Source of the DNA: Brevinema_A sp051647535
GTDB lineage: Bacteria; Spirochaetota; Brevinematia; Brevinematales; Brevinemataceae
Direction: 5' to 3'
NCBI GenBank assembly: GCA_051647535.1
Contig: JBOFEA010000018.1
Span: 1-64,000, forward strand
DNA length: 64,000 nucleotides
In this document: positions 17,819-26,118 of the stretch, one piece after another
How the letters are laid out: the number at the start of each line of letters is the position of its first letter
How positions within the stretch are numbered: position 1 is the stretch's first letter
Notes under the pieces: model-generated
What the model saw: only the letters and a program-made list of their open reading frames with translations
The model's database searches: none
Told to the model about the DNA's origin: nothing
Made by a program: the position numbers and the translations under genes

Positions 17819-18475
17819 TTATATTTCTTCATCTGCGGGTATTTCTCCACCATGAAGCAATTCTTCTACAGGTGCTCCCGGATATATTTTTTCAATAAGG
17901 ATGATTTTATTGTTTTTTGATTCCATAATCCCAAATGATCCACTTCCTAAATATGCCAAATATCTGTTTGTTGTTAATTTTGGCTTCACTTCTGCTGTCA
18001 CCTTTTTGTATACACAATCGAAATGTGCTAGCTTGTCATGTTCGTAATCATGAAGAGCGTACATAATTTCCCTAATTGTTTTATTACAAATAGGACATTC
18101 AAGCGAAACATTAATATTGATTTTTGGTGTATTTTGCTGTTCGGTTGGTTCTTCTTTATCCGGAATATTTTTAGGAACAGTATTTTGTACCAAAGGTAGA
18201 GATTTTTTTTTATGTATTAATGGGGTAATTAATATTTCTTCTGGATCTGTTTCCGCTAAAATTTTAAGTAAATCAGCTTTGGTTTCAGTAAATGGTTTTG
18301 CTTTAAATCTGGACTCAAAAACCCAATCAATAGGAGGTTTTGCTCCTCTGTCTTTGTGACTATGAGGTTTGTGAATATGATGAGATTTCTTTTTTTTGTT
18401 CATTTGTTGATTCGTTGAAGGTATGGGAGGGGGGGTTTTTGTTTTAGGTTTTGCTTTTTCCACGTATAACCTCAT
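17819..18475 (-). CDS. Putative zinc-binding protein, unknown function
   Basis: The product (218 residues from this ATG; the frame is open to a TTG at 18523) begins with a basic, proline- and histidine-rich tail (KSHHIHKPHSHKD). It then holds a Cys/His centre ECPICNKTIREIMYALHDYE with a following AHFDC, which looks like a zinc knuckle (CxxC...H...H...C). A compact C-terminal part (YLAYLGSGSFGIMESKN) ends in an acidic tail. Neither start has a clear ribosome site; I prefer ATG at 18475. It sits just before recO on the same strand. The zinc site and basic tail suggest nucleic-acid binding, but no family is recognised. Confidence 0.6.
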   Translation of the reverse strand: MRLYVEKAKPKTKTPPPIPSTNQQMNKKKKSHHIHKPHSHKDRGAKPPIDWVFESRFKAKPFTETKADLLKILAETDPEEILITPLIHKKKSLPLVQNTVPKNIPDKEEPTEQQNTPKININVSLECPICNKTIREIMYALHDYEHDKLAHFDCVYKKVTAEVKPKLTTNRYLAYLGSGSFGIMESKNNKIILIEKIYPGAPVEELLHGGEIPADEEI

Positions 18476-18572
18476 ATATGATATCTGTTTCAATCTTACT
18501 TTATTATAGTTGATATAATCCAATTTTGCAAATAATTGTTGTATTTCATTAATTTTTTATTACGATGTTAAA

Positions 18573-18601
18573 TTGATTTTTTATTTTCCTTGTATTATAA
18601 T
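18573..18601 (+). promoter_or_regulatory. Strong sigma-70 promoter of the rnf-like operon
   Basis: TTGATT (18573-18578), a 17-base spacer and TATAAT (18596-18601) lie about 48 bases before the rnfC start. This is a near-consensus housekeeping promoter. Confidence 0.7.
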
Positions 18602-18648
18602 TATTTAGTATAGAAATCGAATATATTATTATGTGTTGAGAGGTCATG

Positions 18649-19881
18649 ATGATTCGAGGAATGAATATTTTTTCTCAAAACCGGTGTCGTAATCTTCCTA
18701 TTAAGGATATGATATTGAGTGATGTCTATTTTATCCCTTTTCATGATCAAATGATTTGTTCTGTTGGGGATAAAGTAGAAGAAGGTCAAAATTTGATTCA
18801 AGATAACGGATCGGAATTGCTGATTCATAGTCCTGTTTCAGGAGAAGTACATGCTGTTCAGAATCATCATGGTAAAGATTTTTTAGTTTTGAAATCTTTA
18901 CAATCTTTTTCTAAAGTATTTACTGGTTCTTCATCAGTTTCTGCACAAAGCAGCTTAGAACTAATAGATATTATTCGTAAAGCAGGTATTACGGCAAGTT
19001 CTTCAAATACTGAACCAACATTTTTAAAATTAAAAAAATCCTTAAATAAAGTTCATACAGTTATTGTTAATGCTGTTCAAAAAGAACCTTTTTTGTGTAC
19101 GAATTACCGTTTAATTTTGGAGAAAGGCAAAGAAATTATACAGGCTGCTCAAATTATTAGAGATATAGTAGGTGCACAAAATATTATTATAGCTGTTAAT
19201 CTTGATAAAGAATTAAAAAATGTTCTTGAACAATTAACTACAGATCATTCTATATCTTTTTTAAAAGTTTCTAATACTTATCCTATGGGATATGAGCGGT
19301 TTTTAATAAAATTAGCAGTTAATATTGAATTGGCACATTCACAGGAGTTTCATGAAGCGGCTTGTATGATGGTGGAACTTGATGAATTAATAGCTGTATA
19401 TGATGCTGTTTTTTATAATAAACCTATGATAGATAGAGTTATAACCGTTGATGGTGCGTTTTGTTTGGAGTTTGGTAATTTTCGAGTCAAAATAGGAACG
19501 CCTATTTCTCAATTTATGCGACCATTTGCTGGTGTGGATTCATATGTGGTTATTAACGGCGGTCCCATGCGAGGAAAATTATTTGATAAACAAATTGCTC
19601 TAGATAAAACAGTATCAGGAATTTTAATTTTTGAAAATGAACTTAATAACTTTTCTCAAGAAGAATGTATACAATGTTCTGCTTGTACCAACCGTTGTCC
19701 GATGCATTTAAATCCATCTTCCTTATATGATATGATTCAGCATCAAGAATTTAATAGAGCTCAGGAATCAGGACTGTTGGAATGTATTGATTGTAATATT
19801 TGTAGTTATGTATGTCCTTCTTTTATTCCTTTGGGACGGGAAATTTTTTCTGCAAGGAATCGTATAAACTTTCCACACTAG
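18649..19881 (+). CDS. rnfC: RnfC-like iron-sulfur subunit, flavin/NADH motif lost
   Basis: About 410 residues. The N-terminal sandwich/barrel-like part matches RnfC (VGDKVEEGQNLI, IHSPVSGEVHAVQ). Near residues 339-390 are two [4Fe-4S] motifs, CIQCSACTNRCP and CIDCNICSYVCP, so the electron-carrying domain is intact. Normal RnfC has a glycine-rich GxGGAxFPT segment and an NGAECEPY-type segment that hold FMN and NADH. Here they read ITASSSNTEPTFLKL and VNAVQKEPFL, without the glycines and without the first acidic residue. NADH oxidation therefore looks unlikely. GAGAGG at 18638-18643 favours the ATG at 18649 over the ATG just before it. It is the first gene of the operon. Confidence 0.85.
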   Translation: MIRGMNIFSQNRCRNLPIKDMILSDVYFIPFHDQMICSVGDKVEEGQNLIQDNGSELLIHSPVSGEVHAVQNHHGKDFLVLKSLQSFSKVFTGSSSVSAQSSLELIDIIRKAGITASSSNTEPTFLKLKKSLNKVHTVIVNAVQKEPFLCTNYRLILEKGKEIIQAAQIIRDIVGAQNIIIAVNLDKELKNVLEQLTTDHSISFLKVSNTYPMGYERFLIKLAVNIELAHSQEFHEAACMMVELDELIAVYDAVFYNKPMIDRVITVDGAFCLEFGNFRVKIGTPISQFMRPFAGVDSYVVINGGPMRGKLFDKQIALDKTVSGILIFENELNNFSQEECIQCSACTNRCPMHLNPSSLYDMIQHQEFNRAQESGLLECIDCNICSYVCPSFIPLGREIFSARNRINFPH

Positions 19882-19905
19882 TAAGAATATAACTTAGAGG
19901 TTTTT

Positions 19906-21624
19906 GTGAAATCTTATGATAATGCTTTTTTAATTTCTCCTTTTTTGCGGCCGAAACACCATTCTAAAATTATTTTATCTGATATATTGAATTCTTTAAT
20001 TGTCTTATTTATTGGTTCTGTGATTTTGTTTAGTTATGCTTCATTAATTATTGTGGGAACAGCGTTAATTACTGGTTTGATTGTTGTAGTGTTGGTACGT
20101 TTTTTTTCTGCATCTTTATTTTTTAAAAGTCCTATGTGGATTAATTCCGTATTAATTTTTGCTTTAAGTCTTTCTCCAAGCACACCTTGGTATGTAGTTG
20201 TGATTGGTGTGCTGGTGATGCTTATTTTTCCACAGATTATTTTTTCTGTTGAAAAACAAAGCATTGTATATCCGGTTTTACTGGGGCGGGTTTTTATTCT
20301 TGCTGTTTTCCCCCAAGAAAGCCAGCTTACTTGGCCTGATACTATTTTTAAAGTATTTCCTATTGTTTGGGATTATTATTCTCAATTTGGTAGTTTGTCC
20401 GCTTTTTCTGTTTTTATTCAATCAAGTAATATTATTGCAGGATTTACAGCTAATGTTCCCGAATCAGTTTTTGATGCGGTATCTCATGCTTCTCCTTTAA
20501 GTCAGTATAAAGATTTGGTAATGTTGTATTCGGATACCAAAATTCCTGTTGATCTTATGCAATTTAACTGGATAGACCTTTTATTGGGATTAAGAAGAGG
20601 GGCTTTAGGTGAAACTTCCATTCTCTTGTTATTACTGGTGTTTTTGTGGTTATCGATACAGAAAGCTATTAATCCTTTAATCGCTGTTCTTTATATATTT
20701 GTTTTTTGTTTTTGGACTTATTTGTTTGGTGGTGTTTTGCTTGGTAGGGGAATGTTTTTTTTACCGGCTCTTCAATACTCGTTTTTTGGTGGAACATTAT
20801 TTGCTGCAATATTTTTAGTGTCCAATTTTTCTTTTCTTCCTTCTAATTCTAAAGCACAATATGTATTTGTTGCTGTTTCTGCTGTACTTGCAGCTACTTT
20901 ACGCGTATCAGGGGTTTTTGCTGATGCGCATATTTTGGTATTGTTGGGAATGAATTTGATGATGCCGATTTTTGAACGATTATTTTATTTTCGTGTTTTT
21001 GCTTCTTCCAATACTACTGTTCCAGTAAGTATTTCCAATAAAAAATTTTCTTATTATTATTTTATTCGTTTTACAATAAGCGGAGTTATTATTGCTGTTT
21101 CATATTTGTTTTTTTATTTGATCAGCGAATCGTCTTTTTATAATAGAATTGATGATGATGAACGTATGGTGCTGAGAGAACTATTTCCTGAATACACAGT
21201 TGAAACTCGATATGCACCCGGCGTATATACGGCTCTTCCTCTAAAGGGAAACAAGATATATTTGATTTTCGGGAAAGGGAACGGATATCGTTCTCAAGTT
21301 TCTGCTGTAGCTGTCATACAAAACGGTGCTATTATTAATTTTAAAATTTTTGATACAGCTAAAGAAACTTTTCATCTTGTAAATTCAAAATTTTTCAGAT
21401 TTTGGGAACAACGGTTGATTTCTCAGAGACTTGAACAGTTTAATGCTTCTGAAAGAAAAATTTTGGCTGAGAATAAATATGTGGATTCAGTGTCAGGAGT
21501 CACAAAAACTTCTGAAGCGATTATCGGAGCTGTCAAAGATATTAAACACAAATTTGATAATATTCAACATAGTGACAAATTACAAGATAATCATGTATTA
21601 AATACTTATGAAAATAAATTTTAA
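19906..21624 (+). CDS. Fused RnfD-RnfG: membrane flavoprotein plus periplasmic FMN domain
   Basis: This 572-residue protein joins two Rnf subunits. Residues 1 to about 360 are RnfD-like, with some eight to ten membrane segments. Its flavin-attachment region reads DAVSHASPL, with Ser196 where the family has the FMN-bearing Thr of SGAT. After another membrane helix (near residue 395), an RnfG-like periplasmic domain follows. It ends in DSVSGVTKTS, where Thr533 is the expected covalent FMN site. The start is GTG at 19906 with AGAGG five bases upstream. RnfD and RnfG are usually separate genes. The reading frame is uninterrupted, so this is a fusion rather than a sequencing break. An ApbE-type flavin transferase would be needed and is not in the window. 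Confidence 0.85.
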   Translation: MKSYDNAFLISPFLRPKHHSKIILSDILNSLIVLFIGSVILFSYASLIIVGTALITGLIVVVLVRFFSASLFFKSPMWINSVLIFALSLSPSTPWYVVVIGVLVMLIFPQIIFSVEKQSIVYPVLLGRVFILAVFPQESQLTWPDTIFKVFPIVWDYYSQFGSLSAFSVFIQSSNIIAGFTANVPESVFDAVSHASPLSQYKDLVMLYSDTKIPVDLMQFNWIDLLLGLRRGALGETSILLLLLVFLWLSIQKAINPLIAVLYIFVFCFWTYLFGGVLLGRGMFFLPALQYSFFGGTLFAAIFLVSNFSFLPSNSKAQYVFVAVSAVLAATLRVSGVFADAHILVLLGMNLMMPIFERLFYFRVFASSNTTVPVSISNKKFSYYYFIRFTISGVIIAVSYLFFYLISESSFYNRIDDDERMVLRELFPEYTVETRYAPGVYTALPLKGNKIYLIFGKGNGYRSQVSAVAVIQNGAIINFKIFDTAKETFHLVNSKFFRFWEQRLISQRLEQFNASERKILAENKYVDSVSGVTKTSEAIIGAVKDIKHKFDNIQHSDKLQDNHVLNTYENKF

Positions 21625-21645
21625 TATGATATGTGGAGTTAACAT

Positions 21646-22269
21646 ATGCCGTTATCGCATCTTCCTGGACCTTTAATTCGTTTCCTGCTGTATTCTTTAG
21701 TTTTTACTCTTAATTTTGCATATGAAGGCGTTGTTGTGGGAATAGGTGTTATTGTTATCTATCCTTTTTTGTCTATGATTACTTCCATATTACAAAAGCG
21801 TATGTCGTATGTGACATTGTTTTATGTCACTTCTTTTTTTGGAATATTTTTAAGTGGAATATATATTCTTAGTATTAGTGTTATTGATTGGGATTTTTAT
21901 AATAAATTTATTTTTGTTTTTCCTGCTTCAATGACAGGTTCTGTAATGCTTATCAGTTGGTTTGGAAGTAATGATGACAGAGAAGCTTCACCTTTTATGG
22001 AAGCATTTTTGGCTGCGGTATTGATATTAATGTCAGCTTGTATTAGAAATATTGTATACTATGGAACTTTAGATTTTCGATTTGGATTGTTAGGTCAAAT
22101 CTATACGTTTGGAGTTGAACTTCCTTATAAAAATAGAGTAGTGGATTTATCAAACTATCTTGATTACAATTATTTTTCTTTTTTTCGTTCAAAAGTATTT
22201 ACATTTTGGGGATTGGCATTATTAATCGGTATGTTTGGCTTGTTTCAATCTCAAAGTAAGGAGAATTAG
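21646..22269 (+). CDS. rnfE: RnfE-like integral membrane subunit without the cluster cysteines
   Basis: The 207-residue protein has about six membrane helices and matches RnfE at ACIRNIVYYGTLDF (family pattern GAIRELLGFGTL) and at FVFPASMTGSVML (family pattern FIPLIVTNCAIL). The cysteine in the second block is replaced by Ser, and the early cysteine block (GLCPLLAVT in the family) also lacks Cys. The intramembrane iron-sulfur site shared by RnfA and RnfE therefore cannot form in the usual way. Spacing to the previous and next genes is 21 and 2 bases. Assignment to E rather than A rests on these motifs and on rnfA following. Confidence 0.75.
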   Translation: MPLSHLPGPLIRFLLYSLVFTLNFAYEGVVVGIGVIVIYPFLSMITSILQKRMSYVTLFYVTSFFGIFLSGIYILSISVIDWDFYNKFIFVFPASMTGSVMLISWFGSNDDREASPFMEAFLAAVLILMSACIRNIVYYGTLDFRFGLLGQIYTFGVELPYKNRVVDLSNYLDYNYFSFFRSKVFTFWGLALLIGMFGLFQSQSKEN

Positions 22270-22271
22270 TA

Positions 22272-22805
22272 ATGTTGCAGGTATTTTTAACCGGATTAGT
22301 TGCTGAAAACCTAGTGACTTATTATGCAGTGGGATTAGCTGTCATTGTTCTTTTTTCATATACGTTTTCGGAATCTGTTTGGGTTGGAATAAGAATTATT
22401 CTGTTTGTGTTTGTTCAAACTATCATTTTACTTTTAATAAGATCTTGGTTTCAACTTCCGGGAAAGAGTTTATTTTTGATAACTTTTTTAATTGGAACAG
22501 AAGTCCTTTTTGGAGGTTTTTTTGATGCTTTATTACCATGGTCTAGAATAGAAGAAGGATTGGTAGGATTTATTAAAAGAGGTGATGTACTTCTTCCTAT
22601 GATTATGTCGACTATTATTTCCAAAAAATATAATGTTTTGGATACTTTTGCATATTCATTTGGGTTGAGTATTGGTTTTATGTTAGTATTAGTTGTTGTG
22701 TCGGCAATAGGTGAGAAATATTCGTTTCATCGTTTTCCTCCTACTAGAATCTATTCGTTAAGACTGTTTGTTGTTGGTATTATAGCTATGTTATTTCAAT
22801 ATTAA
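22272..22805 (+). CDS. rnfA: RnfA-like integral membrane subunit, cysteine-free
   Basis: The 177-residue, six-helix protein matches RnfA at LTGLVAENLVTYYAVGLA (family: LVNNFVLxxFLGLC), VLLPMIMST (family: IFLPLITTNC) and FGLSIGFMLVLVVVSAIGE. It contains no cysteine at all, so both conserved RnfA cysteines are gone. The start lies two bases after the rnfE stop, with AAGGAG inside the end of rnfE. The genes are thus translationally linked. The membrane topology seems kept, so ion or quinone-like roles are possible, but normal electron relay across the membrane is not supported. Confidence 0.75.
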   Translation: MLQVFLTGLVAENLVTYYAVGLAVIVLFSYTFSESVWVGIRIILFVFVQTIILLLIRSWFQLPGKSLFLITFLIGTEVLFGGFFDALLPWSRIEEGLVGFIKRGDVLLPMIMSTIISKKYNVLDTFAYSFGLSIGFMLVLVVVSAIGEKYSFHRFPPTRIYSLRLFVVGIIAMLFQY

Positions 22806-22837
22806 AGAATTTTAAATCAAATGAAGGAGTAATGTCT

Positions 22838-23821
22838 ATGGATGTTAATATTCGTCATATGACCGAGCTTGCTGCAGAAAAAAAAGAATTGCTTTCGAAA
22901 ATCGAATCTGAATTTGAAAAGGTAATTGTTGGTCAAAAATCTGTCTATAAATATTTGATGACCGGATTATTGACCGGAGGGCATATTTTGATTGAAGGAA
23001 TGCCCGGACTTGCAAAAACTTTAGCTGTTAATACTCTTGCTGTAATTTTGGATTTAGATTTCAATCGTATTCAATTTACTCCTGATATGCTTCCTGCAGA
23101 TATCAGGGGAACTCTGATTTATAATCAAGGATCCGGTCAGTTCGATGTAAAAAAAGGTCCCGTATTTACAAATTTTGTGTTAGCTGATGAAATCAACAGA
23201 GCTCCTGCTAAAGTTCAATCTGCTCTCTTAGAAGCTATGCAGGAAAAAACTGTCACAATTGGTGATCATACTTATGCTCTTCCTAATCCTTTTTTTGTGA
23301 TGGCAACTCAAAATCCTATTGAACAAGAAGGTACTTATCCTCTTCCTGAAGCTCAAATGGATCGTTTTTTGCTCAAAGTAAAAGCAGATTATCCTTCTCG
23401 TTCGGAGGAAAAAAGAATTATTTCTCGTATGGGCGGTTCAATGATTCCTAAAGCTAGAACTATTGTTTCTAAAGATAGTGTCTTAGAGTTGCAGGATTTT
23501 GTGAAAGAAATTTATGCTGATGAAAAAATTATGGATTATATTGTGAACTTAGTTTACGCAACCCGTGAACCCGAATCTGTTCAAATTAAACAAGAATATA
23601 TTCGTGCAGGTGCTTCTCCAAGAGCTTCTTTGGCCTTTCTTAAAGCTGCAAAAGCTGAAGCGTTTTTTGACGGTAGAGCCTATGTTATTCCTGAAGATAT
23701 CAAATCAATTGCTCATGAAGTTCTACGTCATAGAATATTGATTTCCTTTGAAGCAGAAGCAGAAGGATTAACTTCTGACAGTATTATTGATCTTATTCTT
23801 CAAAGAGTTGAAATTCCTTAA
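22838..23821 (+). CDS. moxR: MoxR-type AAA+ ATPase
   Basis: The 327-residue protein shows the MoxR signature: Walker A IEGMPGLAKTL, Walker B FVLADEINRAPAKVQSALLE, and sensor-1 region MATQNPIEQEGTYPLPEAQ with arginine-finger-like DRF. MoxR proteins act as chaperones that help mature or insert cofactors into partner complexes, usually beside vWA-domain genes. Here no vWA or DUF58 gene adjoins; the upstream neighbours are the Rnf-like subunits, 32 bases away on the same strand. I infer a maturation role for that complex. AAGGAG at 22824-22829 is eight bases from ATG 22838 and only two from the ATG at 22832, so the former is chosen. Confidence 0.93.
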   Translation: MDVNIRHMTELAAEKKELLSKIESEFEKVIVGQKSVYKYLMTGLLTGGHILIEGMPGLAKTLAVNTLAVILDLDFNRIQFTPDMLPADIRGTLIYNQGSGQFDVKKGPVFTNFVLADEINRAPAKVQSALLEAMQEKTVTIGDHTYALPNPFFVMATQNPIEQEGTYPLPEAQMDRFLLKVKADYPSRSEEKRIISRMGGSMIPKARTIVSKDSVLELQDFVKEIYADEKIMDYIVNLVYATREPESVQIKQEYIRAGASPRASLAFLKAAKAEAFFDGRAYVIPEDIKSIAHEVLRHRILISFEAEAEGLTSDSIIDLILQRVEIP

Positions 23822-23840
23822 GAAATATTCAATCCAATCA

Positions 23841-23873
23841 AAAAAAACTCCTCTCTAAGAGAGGAGTTTTTTT
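23841..23873. terminator. Bidirectional intrinsic terminator
   Basis: CTCCTCTCT/AGAGAGGAG forms a strong stem with A-run before and seven T after. It separates moxR (plus) from the convergent sulfotransferase gene (minus). Confidence 0.9.
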
Positions 23874-23877
23874 GATC

Positions 23878-25548
23878 TTAATCTAAGGAGTATATTTGAC
23901 GGGGATATACAGGCTGGTAATCTGCTCTATATAATAAAATACCATTCTGCAGTAATCGTGATGTCGGACATGCTATTGGTACAGCAATGTCACTGTCTCC
24001 GGTATTCTTTGATTTAATAGTTAAACGAAGGTCAAATAATACTTTTTTATCTTCTGAAATTTCAACGTATGTAAAAGGAACTTTAGTTCCAAATAATCCT
24101 ATATAACTGTTGAAAGGAGTTTTGTCAATATCTGATACTACTTGTGAGTATACAAATTGTTTGTTTGTATCCCGATGACGGTATTCCCAATTGATGACAG
24201 CATTATTTGAATATACTGAAAATACAAGCAATCTTGAACCTTCTTGAGGAAATTCACCGTCATTTCCGCTGTTGTCGAAAGCCATGAATGTATTGTTTGA
24301 AATATGTGTAATAGCATGAGGGTGGTCAGGTCCGGGTTTTCCATTTAATATGTATGGCTTTAAAGCCGGTATTTGGTATACGTACTTTAATGTATCAGGC
24401 AAATTGTAGAAAGGAAGATTTGCAGTAGGAATAGTGTAATTAGGTCGGATATAAATCCATTTAAGTTTTTTCATGTTATAATCAAATGCAAAAATTCCAT
24501 GCTGTCGTAATGAAACAAATAAAGTATCTGTATTTTCATCATAGGACAATGCATTAATATGAGCCCAATCAATTGCATTTTTCTCTTTGGGCATTCCAGG
24601 ATATCTAATTTCTGATGTGTATTCATCAACAGGATTGGTATTAGTATCAAAAGTAAACTCTGTTAATCCTGTATAATCATCAGGAGAATTGTTTACACTA
24701 TTTCTAATCCAATTTCCAATAAGGATTTCTTGAACAATTTGTCCTTCGGGAGTTAGTTCTAAAATTGTGTCTTCTACACCGTATTGTGATTTATCTAGCA
24801 CAATGATATTTCCGTTTTTACGGTAAAACATATCGTGATGGAATCTTTTATCGGCTTCAGGAACGTTGTATTTGTGTGTTTTGGGACCGTTAATTTTGTT
24901 GAGTAATTTACCTGTAAGACTATATGTTAAGATTTCAGGAGATTCGGTATTCAAAATCGAAAAAGCAACTTCATTACTTAATTCTTTGAATTTCATTCCG
25001 TGAAGTTCTACCGGAGATGTCATATACCATCTGATTTTTCCAAAATTATCTGTTGCAAACAAATCTTTTAATGTTCCTACCGGATTGAAAAAGTCTAAGA
25101 AATTACTACGATCTAATGTATCAGGTCTGTTATTGGTTAATACTTCAATTTTTTCTATGAATGATGCTGGTTTCTCGGTAATGACAATGTGGATTTGTTT
25201 GCTGTCGTTGCCGGATGTTAAGATAACGGTATTGGTGTAATCAAAGTACATTCCTATAATTGGAAATTGTGTTTTGTTGGTATCGTGCCATGTGTATGAA
25301 ATATCGGAAGCACTTCCGTCTTGTCCTTTCACGGTCACAGTAAGAGGGTATTTTAATCGTTTTTTTAATGTCAATTCTGCAGAAAGAGGAGCATTCTTAT
25401 AAGGGTTGATTTTTAAATAGTGGTTGGACTCTGTAAGTAAAACTTTCTCAGGAATTTTTTCAAATGAAATCCCATTGTTTGATCCACAGGATGCAAAAAA
25501 TAATATAAATATCATAGTTGATAGATGTTTTAACATATTTTTCCTCAT
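23878..25548 (-). CDS. Lipoprotein aryl-sulfate sulfotransferase (ASST-like)
   Basis: The 556-residue product carries a lipoprotein signal (STMIFILFFASC, Cys21) and then a beta-sandwich plus six-bladed propeller like bacterial ASST. The catalytic landmarks are visible in order: FHHD near residue 230, DWAHINAL near 320, SLRQHGIFAFD near 345, and PDHPHAITH near 410 with the histidine that takes the sulfate. ASST moves sulfate between phenolic compounds in the periplasm. Usual ASST enzymes are soluble and need a DsbL/DsbI pair; neither is nearby, and this one appears lipid-anchored. It stands alone between terminators. Substrate unknown. Confidence 0.85.
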   Translation of the reverse strand: MRKNMLKHLSTMIFILFFASCGSNNGISFEKIPEKVLLTESNHYLKINPYKNAPLSAELTLKKRLKYPLTVTVKGQDGSASDISYTWHDTNKTQFPIIGMYFDYTNTVILTSGNDSKQIHIVITEKPASFIEKIEVLTNNRPDTLDRSNFLDFFNPVGTLKDLFATDNFGKIRWYMTSPVELHGMKFKELSNEVAFSILNTESPEILTYSLTGKLLNKINGPKTHKYNVPEADKRFHHDMFYRKNGNIIVLDKSQYGVEDTILELTPEGQIVQEILIGNWIRNSVNNSPDDYTGLTEFTFDTNTNPVDEYTSEIRYPGMPKEKNAIDWAHINALSYDENTDTLFVSLRQHGIFAFDYNMKKLKWIYIRPNYTIPTANLPFYNLPDTLKYVYQIPALKPYILNGKPGPDHPHAITHISNNTFMAFDNSGNDGEFPQEGSRLLVFSVYSNNAVINWEYRHRDTNKQFVYSQVVSDIDKTPFNSYIGLFGTKVPFTYVEISEDKKVLFDLRLTIKSKNTGDSDIAVPIACPTSRLLQNGILLYRADYQPVYPRQIYSLD

Positions 25549-25587
25549 TAATTATAATTTATTCAATATATCATATTTCTATTTTTA

Positions 25588-25625
25588 ATGCAAATAAAAT
25601 CCGTCTGTATACACAGACGGATTTG
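25588..25625 (-). terminator. Intrinsic terminator after the ferritin-like pair
   Basis: AATCCGTCTGT pairs with ACAGACGGATT. On the minus strand it is followed by a T-rich tract (ATTTTATTTG) and sits 17 bases after the stop of the ferritin-like gene. Confidence 0.8.
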
Positions 25626-25641
25626 TTGAAGAGAAGATAAA

Positions 25642-26106
25642 TTATTCTTCTTCGTTTTCTTCTTCTGATAATTCCTCGAATAAAGATTCAATATCTACAA
25701 TTGCATTTTCTTTTTCCAATATCGAAACCTGTTGTAGAAGTTTTTGAGCTTTGTAAGCTTCTGTAGAGTGGTCTTCCATCATTTTGGTTATAAATGGCTG
25801 GATACTGAACACACCGTTTTCGAATGCTTCTTTCTGAATGTTGTATATTCGAACTAGAGCGTTTGATTCCATATTATGGTATTCTTGTACAATTTCCGTA
25901 ATACTTTTGTTGCTTTCGAGCTCTTTGTATTTATCGAGCTCTTTTGCATACAAAAATGCGTGTTCGCAATCTTCACGAGCTTCATCAAGAAAGTATTGGG
26001 CTGCTTTTAAATACCCCTGTTTTTGTGCGGCAACTGCAAGTTCTATGAACATTTTGACTGCTTCAATTTCTTTCGAAATTTCATCTTTTAATAATTTTAA
26101 AGCCAT
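25642..26106 (-). CDS. Ferritin-like four-helix protein, partly altered iron site
   Basis: The 154-residue helical protein aligns without gaps to the first half of bacterial non-haem ferritins (family SKGLKGFAHWF..EEREHA against KQGYLKAAQYF..REDCEHA). Glu13 matches the first metal ligand and His49 the ExxH histidine, but the bridging Glu is Asp46. The second helix pair shows ESNALVRIYNIQKEAF and QPFITKMMEDH, again ferritin-like but not canonical. A long acidic tail (EELSEEENEEE) ends the protein. It follows a related gene by 12 bases on the same transcript. An iron-storage role is possible; the altered ligands leave this open. The alignment was made by eye. Confidence 0.55.
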   Translation of the reverse strand: MALKLLKDEISKEIEAVKMFIELAVAAQKQGYLKAAQYFLDEAREDCEHAFLYAKELDKYKELESNKSITEIVQEYHNMESNALVRIYNIQKEAFENGVFSIQPFITKMMEDHSTEAYKAQKLLQQVSILEKENAIVDIESLFEELSEEENEEE

Positions 26107-26118
26107 GTGTAATTCTCC

